A stretch of DNA of 38,434 nt from CAZCAC01 sp964496575 (GTDB taxonomy: Bacteria > Planctomycetota > UBA1135 > GCA-002686595), in NCBI GenBank assembly GCA_964496575.1, contig CAZCAC010000083.1:1-38434 (forward strand). The letters run 5' to 3'. Both the position numbers and the translations under genes were made by a program. Each line of letters starts with the position of its first letter. The stretch's first letter is position 1. The notes beneath the pieces were generated by a model. That model searched no databases and was not told the DNA's origin. It saw only the letters and a list, made by a program, of their open reading frames with translations. Positions 23,732 through 30,836 of this stretch are shown here, one piece after another.

Positions 23732-25206
23732 AGCGCAACCTCCTGGGCTTCGCGCAGGAACGCGTCGATCTTGTTGGCGGTGATCACCCCGTAGTTCGCC
23801 GCGCCCAGCCACCCCGACATGATGATGCCGACGCTGCCGGCGTGGTAGAGGCCGTCGATCTCGTCGGAGAGGTTCATCGAGTAGGGGAGGCCCTCGAACT
23901 TGGTGCCGAAGGAAGAGCCCTCCTGGTGCTGGGTGTAGAACTCGAAGGTGCGCGGCGTGGACGCCTCGAGGTGATCGATCTTCTCGCGCACGCCGGGCAG
24001 GTGTCCTTCGAGGCAGACGAGGGTCTCCTCGATCAGCTGCTCCTTGTGCGCCTCGTACTGCGCCTCGTCGAGGTCGGCCCAGTCCTTCCAGTGCGCGTTC
24101 ATCGAGGAGACGATCGAGAAGCGGTCGCTCCCGGGGCGCGTCTTCGGGTAGTAGAACGAGAAGGTGCGGCTCTCGCCGTGCAGGTCGCACAAGGAAGGTG
24201 AGTCGAAGGTCGGCCGCGTCGAGGTGAACAGGAGATCGGTGACGAACGGGATCGTCTCACCCTCGCGGATCCCGAGGTAGACCTGGGTGCTCGAGTTGTT
24301 GATCCGTACCGCGTCCAGCCCCGAGGCGAACTCAGGGGTGAAGTGTTCCGGGCCGACCAGCTTCTGGACGGTGGTCTTGAGGTTGGCGTTGGAGAGCACC
24401 GCGCCGGCCTCGATGACGTGTCCGTGCGCTTCGACGCCCCGCACCTCTCCGCCATCGACGAGGATGCGATCGACCGTAGCGCGATTGCGCAGCTCGACGC
24501 CGTTGCGCTGGAGCTCCGCTTTCATCTCCTTCACGAACAGGTCGGTCCCACCGGTGAAGGTGTAGACCCCCTTGCTCATGAAGTTGGAGAAGACGATTCC
24601 GTAGGAGATCGCCGGGTCCTGGAGGCTGGAGCCGTTGGCGTAGGAGATCGGCTCCATCAGCAGGCGGTGGACGTCGTTGCGACCGGGGAAGTGGTGCTCG
24701 AACAGCTGCTCGGTCGTCTCTCCGGCGTCGTCGTAGAAGTTCATGCCGCGCACGTGCGCGAAGAACTCGTCCACCGACGCCTTGGTCAGCCCGAAAGTCT
24801 CGACCAGGTGGCGGGTGAAGTCCTCCTCGGTGAAGGTCGTGTCGAACTCGAACTGCGGGTTGCGGAAGGAGATCTTCTCCAGCGGGACGATCCGATCCGC
24901 CATTCCCTTGTTCCAGTACTTCCGGCAGGTCTTCTTCATCCCGACCGGGAAACCGTGCAGCGAGATGTCGAAGATGTGCCCGCCGCGCCGCTTGAACCAG
25001 GTCGCGAGGCCGCCGAAGTTGAAGTGCTGCTCGAGCACCAGGACCTTGAACCCCGCACGCCCGAGCACGTTGGCCGCGGTGAGGCCGCCGAGACCGCTGC
25101 CGATCACGACCAGGTCGTAGCGGGGAGCTACGGTGTCGAGCGGGTCGCGGGGAAAGGGCGCCTTCCCGTCGCGGCTGCCCTTGTGATAGTGGGGTCGCGG
25201 CTTCAT
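23728..25206 (-). CDS. CrtI/carotenoid-isomerase-like flavoprotein A
   Basis: The start is the ATG at 25206, overlapping the stop of flavoprotein B as ATGA; the longer open frame to 25533 lies inside B and is rejected. The 492-residue protein has an N-terminal FAD-binding dinucleotide fold (VVIGSGLGGLTAANVLGRAG, with GSGLGG at 36-41 and the ribose-binding Glu near 58) and GGLATWFKRRGGHIFDIS after it. A C-terminal GLYHAGSVGIIMSGWLG closes the FAD site, as in phytoene desaturases, CrtISO and retinol saturases. Such enzymes desaturate, saturate or isomerise conjugated polyenes. With no carotenoid genes around, it most likely acts on the ACP-bound or free polyene chain made by this operon. That role is inferred. 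Confidence 0.82.
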   Translation of the reverse strand: MKPRPHYHKGSRDGKAPFPRDPLDTVAPRYDLVVIGSGLGGLTAANVLGRAGFKVLVLEQHFNFGGLATWFKRRGGHIFDISLHGFPVGMKKTCRKYWNKGMADRIVPLEKISFRNPQFEFDTTFTEEDFTRHLVETFGLTKASVDEFFAHVRGMNFYDDAGETTEQLFEHHFPGRNDVHRLLMEPISYANGSSLQDPAISYGIVFSNFMSKGVYTFTGGTDLFVKEMKAELQRNGVELRNRATVDRILVDGGEVRGVEAHGHVIEAGAVLSNANLKTTVQKLVGPEHFTPEFASGLDAVRINNSSTQVYLGIREGETIPFVTDLLFTSTRPTFDSPSLCDLHGESRTFSFYYPKTRPGSDRFSIVSSMNAHWKDWADLDEAQYEAHKEQLIEETLVCLEGHLPGVREKIDHLEASTPRTFEFYTQHQEGSSFGTKFEGLPYSMNLSDEIDGLYHAGSVGIIMSGWLGAANYGVITANKIDAFLREAQEVAL

Positions 25207-26621
25207 CGGTTGGAGCTGGTGGGTTGCAGGGCCAGGCAGCGGTTGGCGATCGAGATCCCCGAGAGCATCGCTCCGACGACGCCGAGGAATCCCTGGTCGG
25301 TGCCGATCAGGTGGAGGTTCTCGAGGGGCGTCGAGCCGTCGAGGCGCTTCTCGGGCCAGCCGTAGACGGCGCCGCCGATCCGGCCGGTGAAGTGCTCGAT
25401 GGTGCGGGGAGTGAACGCGTCGCGGAAAACGGTGTGCGGGCGCGGATCGAAAGCGTAGCGAGATGCCGTCCCGAGGGCAGTGTCGACCTCGCGGATCTTC
25501 GCTGCCCGATAGCTCTCCTCGTCCAGAGCGCACCAGCGGCGGTGGTCGGCCAGCGTGGTGAGGCGCAGGATTCCCTCGGGCAGCGGATTCTCGCTGGCGT
25601 AGTTGTCGGGGGCGCAGATCACGCCACTGCGCGGGTCGGTGAGCGCGTCGGGGCGGCGGTAATCGAACGTCTCCGCGTCGTTGAAGAAGACGATCGTCGC
25701 CTCGTGCCCGAGCTCGGCGCAGTGCTGGTCGAGGATGAACATCGACTCGACGAAGGAGAGCTCGCCGCTCTCGCCGGCCCCCTCGACCGACTCGGCGAAG
25801 GGTGGGCCGAGCAGCTCGAGGGTCTCTCCCCAGCCGGCGGAGGAGAAGACTCGGGTCCCCAGGAGCTCCTCGCCGCTCTGGAGACGCACTCCGCGGCAGC
25901 GCTCGTCGTCGTGGAGGATCTCACTCACGCCGGAGCGCATCCGCAGCTCGCCGCCGAGCTCTCGGTAGCGCGCGACCAGGAGATCGAGCAGCGGCTTGAT
26001 CCCTCCCTCGGGGCGGGCGAAGCCCTCCTGGAGGAGGCTCTGGAAGAGGATGACGAACTGGTACCAGTCGATGTCGCCCTCGCGCGCGCTGCCGTAGTAG
26101 CAGATCGGCAGGAGCAGCATCTCGACGAGGAGCGGCTCGCCGAGGATCGCGCCGATCTTCTCGCGCGCGCTGACGAATTCCGCGTTCTCGTCGAAAGGAT
26201 TCGTCTCGTCGACCTCGCGCACCAGCGCTTCGAAGCGGTCGACCTCGCCGGGAAAGACCCTGCCGATCTCGCTGCGCAGCAGCTCGAAGTCGTTGGAGAA
26301 GCGCAGCCGGGTGTCGGGAAAGGCGATCTCGGAGAAGCTCTGTTCGCCGAGCTGGAGATCGTCGTACCGCAGTCGCAGCTGGCGCAGGATCTTGGTCAGC
26401 GGCGCGCCGCGCGTCCCCTTGGGCACGTAGTTGGTCAGCGCGTGCAGCCCGACGTCGAGGCGCCTTCCCTCCCGCTTGTAGAAGGAATTCAGCCCGCCCC
26501 AGAGGTAGTGCCGCTCCAGGAGCAGCACCCGCTGGTCGAACTGGGCGAGCCGGATCCCCGCGGCGAGCCCGCTCATGCCGGCGCCGATCAGGATCGCATC
26601 GTACGGAGGCGCCGTGGGCAT
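25203..26621 (-). CDS. CrtI/carotenoid-isomerase-like flavoprotein B
   Basis: The 472-residue protein starts at the ATG at 26621, 34 bp after the ACP gene. It has AILIGAGMSGLAAGIRLAQF (GAGMSG at 13-18, Glu36 for FAD) and WGGLNSFYKREGRRLDVGLH. The C-terminal NLHLIGTDQGFLGVVGAMLSG completes the FAD pocket. It shares the fold and the GGL-x-(S/T)-(F/W)-(Y/F)-K-R pattern with flavoprotein A but is clearly diverged, so the pair is an old duplication or two recruits from one family. A carotenoid pathway is possible in principle, but the surrounding acyl-chain genes argue for a polyene acyl substrate. Confidence 0.8.
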   Translation of the reverse strand: MPTAPPYDAILIGAGMSGLAAGIRLAQFDQRVLLLERHYLWGGLNSFYKREGRRLDVGLHALTNYVPKGTRGAPLTKILRQLRLRYDDLQLGEQSFSEIAFPDTRLRFSNDFELLRSEIGRVFPGEVDRFEALVREVDETNPFDENAEFVSAREKIGAILGEPLLVEMLLLPICYYGSAREGDIDWYQFVILFQSLLQEGFARPEGGIKPLLDLLVARYRELGGELRMRSGVSEILHDDERCRGVRLQSGEELLGTRVFSSAGWGETLELLGPPFAESVEGAGESGELSFVESMFILDQHCAELGHEATIVFFNDAETFDYRRPDALTDPRSGVICAPDNYASENPLPEGILRLTTLADHRRWCALDEESYRAAKIREVDTALGTASRYAFDPRPHTVFRDAFTPRTIEHFTGRIGGAVYGWPEKRLDGSTPLENLHLIGTDQGFLGVVGAMLSGISIANRCLALQPTSSNR

Positions 26622-26655
26622 GGCCGGCGAGGAGCTGCGTCGCGGGCGCGACGAA

Positions 26656-26928
26656 CTAGGCGCCCGCCAGCTTGAGCTCCTGCCCCTCGAGCTTCGGCCC
26701 GAGGTAGGTCGCGCAACCGTCGAGGGTGGAGAGCTCGCCGTACTCGGCCTCGGGGACCTGGACCCCGTAGCGCTTGCGTAGCTCCATGACGATGTCGAGG
26801 AAGTCCATCGAATCGAGCTCGATCTGGTCGCGCAGCGGCTGGGCCGTGTCGAGACCGTCGAGCTCCTCGTCTGGTGCGATGGTCGTGATGATGTCCCGGA
26901 TGGCGGTGATGATCTCTTCGCGAGTCAT
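26656..26928 (-). CDS. Acyl carrier protein
   Basis: The 90-residue protein has the phosphopantetheine site IELDSMDFLD with Ser40 in the DSMD motif and the usual helical ACP layout. It starts at the ATG at 26928. Its C-terminus (CATYLGPKLEGQELKLAGA) is longer than in housekeeping AcpP, which has about 77 residues. It lies between the ketosynthase (39-bp gap) and flavoprotein B, so the operon has its own carrier, probably loaded by the PPTase at 21087-21716. Confidence 0.9.
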   Translation of the reverse strand: MTREEIITAIRDIITTIAPDEELDGLDTAQPLRDQIELDSMDFLDIVMELRKRYGVQVPEAEYGELSTLDGCATYLGPKLEGQELKLAGA

Positions 26929-26967
26929 GACTGGCTATTACTGATGGAATCGTGAACTGGACTTGAA

Positions 26968-28200
26968 CTAGAAACGTCGAACGATGACCGCTGAGTTGAT
27001 GCCCAGCATCCCGAACGAGAGGTTGAGGATGGTGTCGATCTTGCCCGCCTCGGTGGGGGAGCCGATCACCAGGTTCCTCATCTCGCACTCCGGATCGAGC
27101 TCGTCGACGTTGATCGTGGGGTGTACCAGGCCGTCGGTGAAGGCGGGCAGGTTGCCGGCCAGCTCCAGGGCGCCCGCGGCGCCCATCGTGTGGCCGATGA
27201 AGCTCTTGGTGTTGTTGACCCAGGTGTTCGGGCTGTCGCCGAACACCTCGCGCACGGCGATGCACTCCTGGACGTCGCCCTGCGCCGTCGCCGTGGCGTG
27301 GGTGTTGATCAGGTGGATGTCCTCGGGGGCCATCCCGGCGCGGTCGAGGGCGGCGCGCATGCAGTGGTTCTGCCGCTCGGCGAAGGGCAGCACGAAGTCC
27401 CGCGCGTCGGAGTTCACCGCGTACCCGATCACTTCGGCGTAGATCTTCGCCCCGCGCGCCTGCGCGTCCTCGAGGCGCTCCAGGGTGTAGAGGCAGCCGC
27501 CCTCGGAGACGACGATGCCGTTGCGCGCGGTGTCGAAGGGGCGCGAGGCCCTGGTCGGATCCTCGTGGCTGGCCAGTGCGCCCTGCGAGGCGAAGCTGGC
27601 GAAGATGCCGAAGGTGTGGATGCTCTCGGAGACCCCGCCGCCGAACGCGACGTCGACCTCGCCGAGCTGCAGCATCTGCATCGCGTGGATCAGCCCCAGG
27701 TTGCCCGCGGCGCACGCGCCGCCCAGGCAGTACGCCGGCCCGGTCAACCCCATGTTGAGGGTCACCTCGCCGGCGGGGTTGTTCGCCACCGTCCGCGGGT
27801 TGTGGTGGTGCGACCAGAAGGAGAGGTCGAAGTCGTACTGCGAGACCGAGTGGACCTCGTTCTCCGTCTCGACGTTGCCGTGCTCGGTGATGCCGACGTA
27901 GATGCCGGTTCGCTCCGGCGCGTAGTGACCGAGCTCGAGTCCCGCGTCGGCGAGCGACTCGCGCGCGCACCAGATCGAGATCGAGCCCGCGCGCGTGCCG
28001 CGGCGCAGCACCTTGCGCTTCTGGTAGCGCAGCTGATCGAAGTGGCAGACGCCGGCGAGCGTCTCGCCGAAGTGGCGGATCTCGTACGGCTCGACGCCCG
28101 AGACCCCGGTGAGCAGGTTCTCGCGATAGGTCGCGAGGTCGTCGCCGTTGGGACTGGTCAGCCCGACGCCGGTGATCACCACGCGGGGGAGATCAAGCAT
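26968..28200 (-). CDS. 3-ketoacyl-ACP synthase, KAS II/FabF-like
   Basis: The start is the ATG at 28200, read as MLDLPRVVITGVG; an extension to 28275 lies inside the regulator gene and is rejected. The 410-residue protein has an intact condensing triad: Cys163 in GGACAAGN, His301 in INTHATATAQGD and His337 in KSFIGHTMGAAG with Lys332. It is therefore an active elongating ketosynthase and not a chain-length factor. The N-terminal third (TEHGNVETENEVHS, SFWSHHHNPRT) differs from housekeeping FabF and may reflect a special chain. It overlaps the GbsR-like regulator by 8 bp. Confidence 0.88.
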   Translation of the reverse strand: MLDLPRVVITGVGLTSPNGDDLATYRENLLTGVSGVEPYEIRHFGETLAGVCHFDQLRYQKRKVLRRGTRAGSISIWCARESLADAGLELGHYAPERTGIYVGITEHGNVETENEVHSVSQYDFDLSFWSHHHNPRTVANNPAGEVTLNMGLTGPAYCLGGACAAGNLGLIHAMQMLQLGEVDVAFGGGVSESIHTFGIFASFASQGALASHEDPTRASRPFDTARNGIVVSEGGCLYTLERLEDAQARGAKIYAEVIGYAVNSDARDFVLPFAERQNHCMRAALDRAGMAPEDIHLINTHATATAQGDVQECIAVREVFGDSPNTWVNNTKSFIGHTMGAAGALELAGNLPAFTDGLVHPTINVDELDPECEMRNLVIGSPTEAGKIDTILNLSFGMLGINSAVIVRRF

Positions 28201-28912
28201 CGAGCTGCCCCCCGTCCGTTCCGGTGCGGAGGGACTCCGGCGGGTCGGCCTCGAGCTCGTCCCCTTCTTCGTCATCCTCCGCGCGCGCCTCGAGGTGCGC
28301 GAGGGCGAGCCCGTTCCCGCCGAGCAGTCGCACCGGCACGCCGACGCCGACCTTGAAGGCGGCGGTGATCGCCTTGGAAAGGATGCTCTGGCTGTCGCCG
28401 AGCGCGCGCTCGACCGAGGTGAAGACGAGCTGCATCACCGCCTCGGCGATCTCGCAGGAGGAGATGATCGAGCGGAGGGTCAGGACCCGCGGGTCCTTGT
28501 CGCCGTAGCGCTCGCGCACGTAGACGAGCGTCCGTTCGGTGGTCTGCCGCAGCTTGCCGAGCACCACCTGCTCGCGGCGGCGGAAGACGGTCGCGACGAT
28601 CGAGAGGGTGTTCCCGATCGGGGAGTGGAGGTTGCAGCGGCGCGCCGAGTCGAAGGTCGAGCGCACCGCGCCCCACTCCGCCAGCTCGTTGAGGGAGGTC
28701 GAGGTGGCGCCCAGCGAGATCTCCAGCGCCTGCCCGATCTCCTTGCTGGACAGGGGCTTACCGGAGAGCACCAGGAGCCCCCAGACCCGCCCGTGGATCC
28801 GCTTGAAGCCGAAGGTCTTGAAGAACAGCTCGAAGGTGGGGAGCTGCTCCAGGAGCCTCGGCTCCAGGCCGGAGAACTCCTCGGGGACGGTCGATTGCGC
28901 TTGCGTGGTCAT
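28193..28912 (-). CDS. GbsR/MarR-family transcriptional regulator
   Basis: The 239-residue protein starts at the ATG at 28912 without a clear ribosome-binding site. Residues about 40-95 form a winged helix-turn-helix (GRVWGLLVLSGKPLSSKEI, then ISLGATSTSLNELAEWGAV), which matches the GbsR branch of MarR-like regulators. The C-terminal half is helical and ends in an acidic tail (EDDEEGDELEADP). It sits between oleA and the ketosynthase, inside the unit it probably controls. A near-perfect inverted repeat lies just upstream at 28943-28974 and is the best candidate operator. The ligand may be a choline-like or acyl compound, but nothing in the sequence says which. Confidence 0.82.
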   Translation of the reverse strand: MTTQAQSTVPEEFSGLEPRLLEQLPTFELFFKTFGFKRIHGRVWGLLVLSGKPLSSKEIGQALEISLGATSTSLNELAEWGAVRSTFDSARRCNLHSPIGNTLSIVATVFRRREQVVLGKLRQTTERTLVYVRERYGDKDPRVLTLRSIISSCEIAEAVMQLVFTSVERALGDSQSILSKAITAAFKVGVGVPVRLLGGNGLALAHLEARAEDDEEGDELEADPPESLRTGTDGGQLDA

Positions 28913-28942
28913 CGTCGGTGGCGGGGGTTGGACCCTCGTTCT

Positions 28943-28974
28943 CCATGGATTTCACGTTTTCTTGAAATCCGTGG
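28943..28974. promoter_or_regulatory. Inverted repeat, candidate operator of the GbsR-like regulator
   Basis: GGATTTCA at 28947-28954 and TGAAATCC at 28963-28970 form a perfect 8-bp inverted repeat around an 8-bp spacer. The symmetry extends to 12 bp per arm (28943-28954 and 28963-28974) with one mismatch. It lies 31 bp upstream of the regulator start codon and 102 bp downstream of the oleA start-to-stop end, in the only longer gap (132 bp) within the operon. No T tract follows on either strand, so a terminator is less likely than a protein-binding site. Confidence 0.55.
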
Positions 28975-29044
28975 GCGCGAAGGGGACCACACCCGGCTTC
29001 CCGCGTCTACCATCAACGTGCAAATCTTCCCCTCGGGGGAGGAT

Positions 29045-30082
29045 TCAGGTGGTGACCCCGAGCATCGAGCAGTGGAGCCCGCTCCCGATCCCGAGCATGG
29101 CCACTCGCTGTCCGGCTTCGATGAAGCCCGCCTCCTCGGCCAGGGCGAAGGTGATCGGGAGGGAGACCGAGCCGATGTTCCCGAGGGTCTCGACGGTGGG
29201 GAAGTCCCGTTCGGGGTCGAGCCCCAGGGTCTCGAGCAGCAGCCGGCGGTGGGCGATGCCGACCTGGTGGGTGACGGTTCGATCGATGCTGCCCGCCCGC
29301 CAGTCGAGCTCCTCGAGGAAGGCCGCCCAGGTCCGCTCGGCGAGGGCGTTGCCGGCGTGCATCAAGCGCTCCGACTCCGTCTCCATCAGCGGACCGGCGC
29401 TCCCGCCCTCGATGCCGCCGTGGCACAGCTCGACGTGGCTGGTATCGGCGAGGGTCACGCCGCCGACCAGCGTGCGCTCGGTCCTGGAGATCGAGTCGTG
29501 GGTCAAGAGGAGTGCCGCCGCGCCCGCGCCGATGGTCAGCGAGGCGTGGGCGAGCTTCAGCTCGCGGCGTCCGGCGGCGGGGTTCTCGGTGAGCGCCTTC
29601 AAGGTCTGCCGCACGAGCGGCCCGCCGTCCTCGCCGGAGACGACCAGTCCTGCCTCGATCTCGCCGCCTTCGATGGCGCGGGCGACGACGTTCATCGCGT
29701 TGGCGAAGCCGAGGCACGCATTGGAGAGGTCGAAGGCGGTGCAGGTCGCCGGCAGGTCGAGTTGCCGGTGAACGACCGAAGCGGTCGCCGGCTCGAGGAA
29801 GTCGCGGCAGACCGAGGAGTGGATGAGGAGTCCGACGCGGCGCCGGTCGATCCCGCTCCGCTCGAGCGCCGCTTCGCCTGCGCGCGCCGCCACCTCGCTG
29901 GGCTTCGTTCCTTCCGGCCAGAAGCGGCGCTCGCGGATCCCACTCGAGAGCTCGAGCCGCCCCACCGAGACCGACAGGCGGTCGTAGAGCGGCTGCAGCT
30001 GCTCTTCCAGTGCCTCGGAGGTGGTGATCTCCGAGGGGAGGGCGTGGCCGAAGGCCTCGAGGCGGACGTGGCGGTAGCGCAT
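29045..30082 (-). CDS. oleA: OleA, head-to-head acyl condensing enzyme
   Basis: The 345-residue thiolase-fold enzyme starts at the ATG at 30082. It carries the OleA active site: Cys123 in SNACLGF, His272 in THQVGIAH, Asn302 in LGNIGSVSLP, and Glu97 in VCRDFLEPATA, the glutamate that reaches across the dimer to deprotonate the substrate alpha-carbon. OleA joins two fatty acyl thioesters in a non-decarboxylative Claisen reaction to give a 2-alkyl-3-keto acid. FabH would not have the FLEPATA glutamate segment. It is the first gene of the unit, separated from oleBCD by nine other genes (8 kb), whereas ole genes are usually contiguous. Confidence 0.92.
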   Translation of the reverse strand: MRYRHVRLEAFGHALPSEITTSEALEEQLQPLYDRLSVSVGRLELSSGIRERRFWPEGTKPSEVAARAGEAALERSGIDRRRVGLLIHSSVCRDFLEPATASVVHRQLDLPATCTAFDLSNACLGFANAMNVVARAIEGGEIEAGLVVSGEDGGPLVRQTLKALTENPAAGRRELKLAHASLTIGAGAAALLLTHDSISRTERTLVGGVTLADTSHVELCHGGIEGGSAGPLMETESERLMHAGNALAERTWAAFLEELDWRAGSIDRTVTHQVGIAHRRLLLETLGLDPERDFPTVETLGNIGSVSLPITFALAEEAGFIEAGQRVAMLGIGSGLHCSMLGVTT

Positions 30083-30184
30083 GGGGCGGGCAGGATACAG
30101 TCGCTTCCCGCCGGGGCACGCTGCGGCGGCCGAAAATGAGCTCGTGGACCCGGATGGGAGCGGTGGAGGATGCCCGTGGAGGAG

Positions 30185-30309
30185 ACGGAGAGCACGGCGG
30201 TTTCACACGGAGAGCACGGAGACGCAGAGTGGCACGGAGGGAGCAGAGGACACGGTGAGTTCGCGAAGGAAACCGAGACCACGGAGGCTTCAGATTGGTT
30301 TGGACACGG
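30185..30309 (+). repeat. Left arm of large inverted repeat (CACGGAG units)
   Basis: This 125-bp arm matches the reverse complement of 30563-30687. The central 85 bp (30203-30287 against 30585-30669) are identical, and I count about six mismatches over the whole arm. It is built of short CACGGAG, GCAGAGTGG and CACGGTG units. It lies in non-coding DNA between oleA and dinB. The 253-bp spacer (30310-30562) holds more degenerate units and the direct repeat CCACACC(C/T)ATTGA(A)CACGA at 30353-30370 and 30483-30501. Confidence 0.85.
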
Positions 30310-30562
30310 AGGACAAGGAGGACACGGAGCCCAGGTCGCCTGATCCGAGTCTCCACACCCATTGACACGAGCTAGCTCGAACGGAGGCCACGGAGGTCCC
30401 GGATTGGCTTCGGCACGGAGGAAGAGAAGTCCACGAAGGTGCCCAGAGTCTGACCAGAGCGCGTGTCAGCGTTGCGGAGTTGCCACACCTATTGAACACG
30501 ACCTCCTCCACGATCCCCTCACCGTCGAGCTCTTGCCTTGATCTCCGTGTTCACCGCTGTCT

Positions 30563-30687
30563 CCGTGCCCCAACCGATCCGAAACCTCCGTGGTCTCGGT
30601 TTCCTTCGCGAACTCACCGTGTCCTCTGCTCCCTCCGTGCCACTCTGCGTCTCCGTGCTCTCCGTGTGATACCGCCGTGCTCTCCGT
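30563..30687 (-). repeat. Right arm of large inverted repeat (CTCCGTG units)
   Basis: This arm mirrors 30185-30309. As single-stranded DNA or RNA, the two arms could form a long stem with a loop of about 250 nt. Open frames across the arms translate to low-complexity strings (for example HTESTETQSGTEGAED) that I regard as non-coding. Such CACAGAG/CACGGAG repeats recur in many unrelated bacterial genomes from what I know of them. I recognise no transposase or reverse transcriptase nearby. Confidence 0.85.
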
Positions 30688-30799
30688 ACCCTTCGTGTCT
30701 CTTCTTCCCACAAAGCTCGGTATGGCCACCTTGGTTGCGGCTGCAGGCCGCACTGTACCCTCACGAGCCCGGCTCCCTCCGCGGTCCCCAGGACCGGAG

Positions 30800-30836
30800 T
30801 TGACGAGATGGTACCCCTTCCTGCAATCTGGGTACC
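30800..30836 (+). promoter_or_regulatory. Putative dinB promoter and operator
   Basis: TTGACG (30800-30805), a 16-bp spacer and TGCAAT (30822-30827) make a plausible sigma-70-like promoter. A perfect inverted repeat, GGTACCC (30810-30816) and GGGTACC (30830-30836) with a 13-bp spacer, brackets the -10 element and touches the GTG start of dinB. A repressor bound there would block both transcription and ribosome access. It does not match the E. coli or B. subtilis LexA boxes, so the identity of a DNA-damage regulator is open. Confidence 0.35.

Noticed and set aside
17508..30082. Calling the operon a ladderane cluster
   Set aside because: The FAS-plus-flavoprotein set is similar, but no radical SAM gene is present, and the four ole genes point to hydrocarbons. 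Kept only as a comparison.
17508..30082. Carotenoid or aryl polyene pathway
   Set aside because: There is no phytoene synthase, no aromatic starter gene (ammonia-lyase, CoA ligase with thioesterase) and no acyltransferase; OleA-D explain the remaining genes better.
30185..30687. Protein-coding frames or CRISPR array in the repeat island
   Set aside because: Frames encode low-complexity strings, units are irregular and about 7-12 bp, and the structure is an inverted repeat and not evenly spaced direct repeats.
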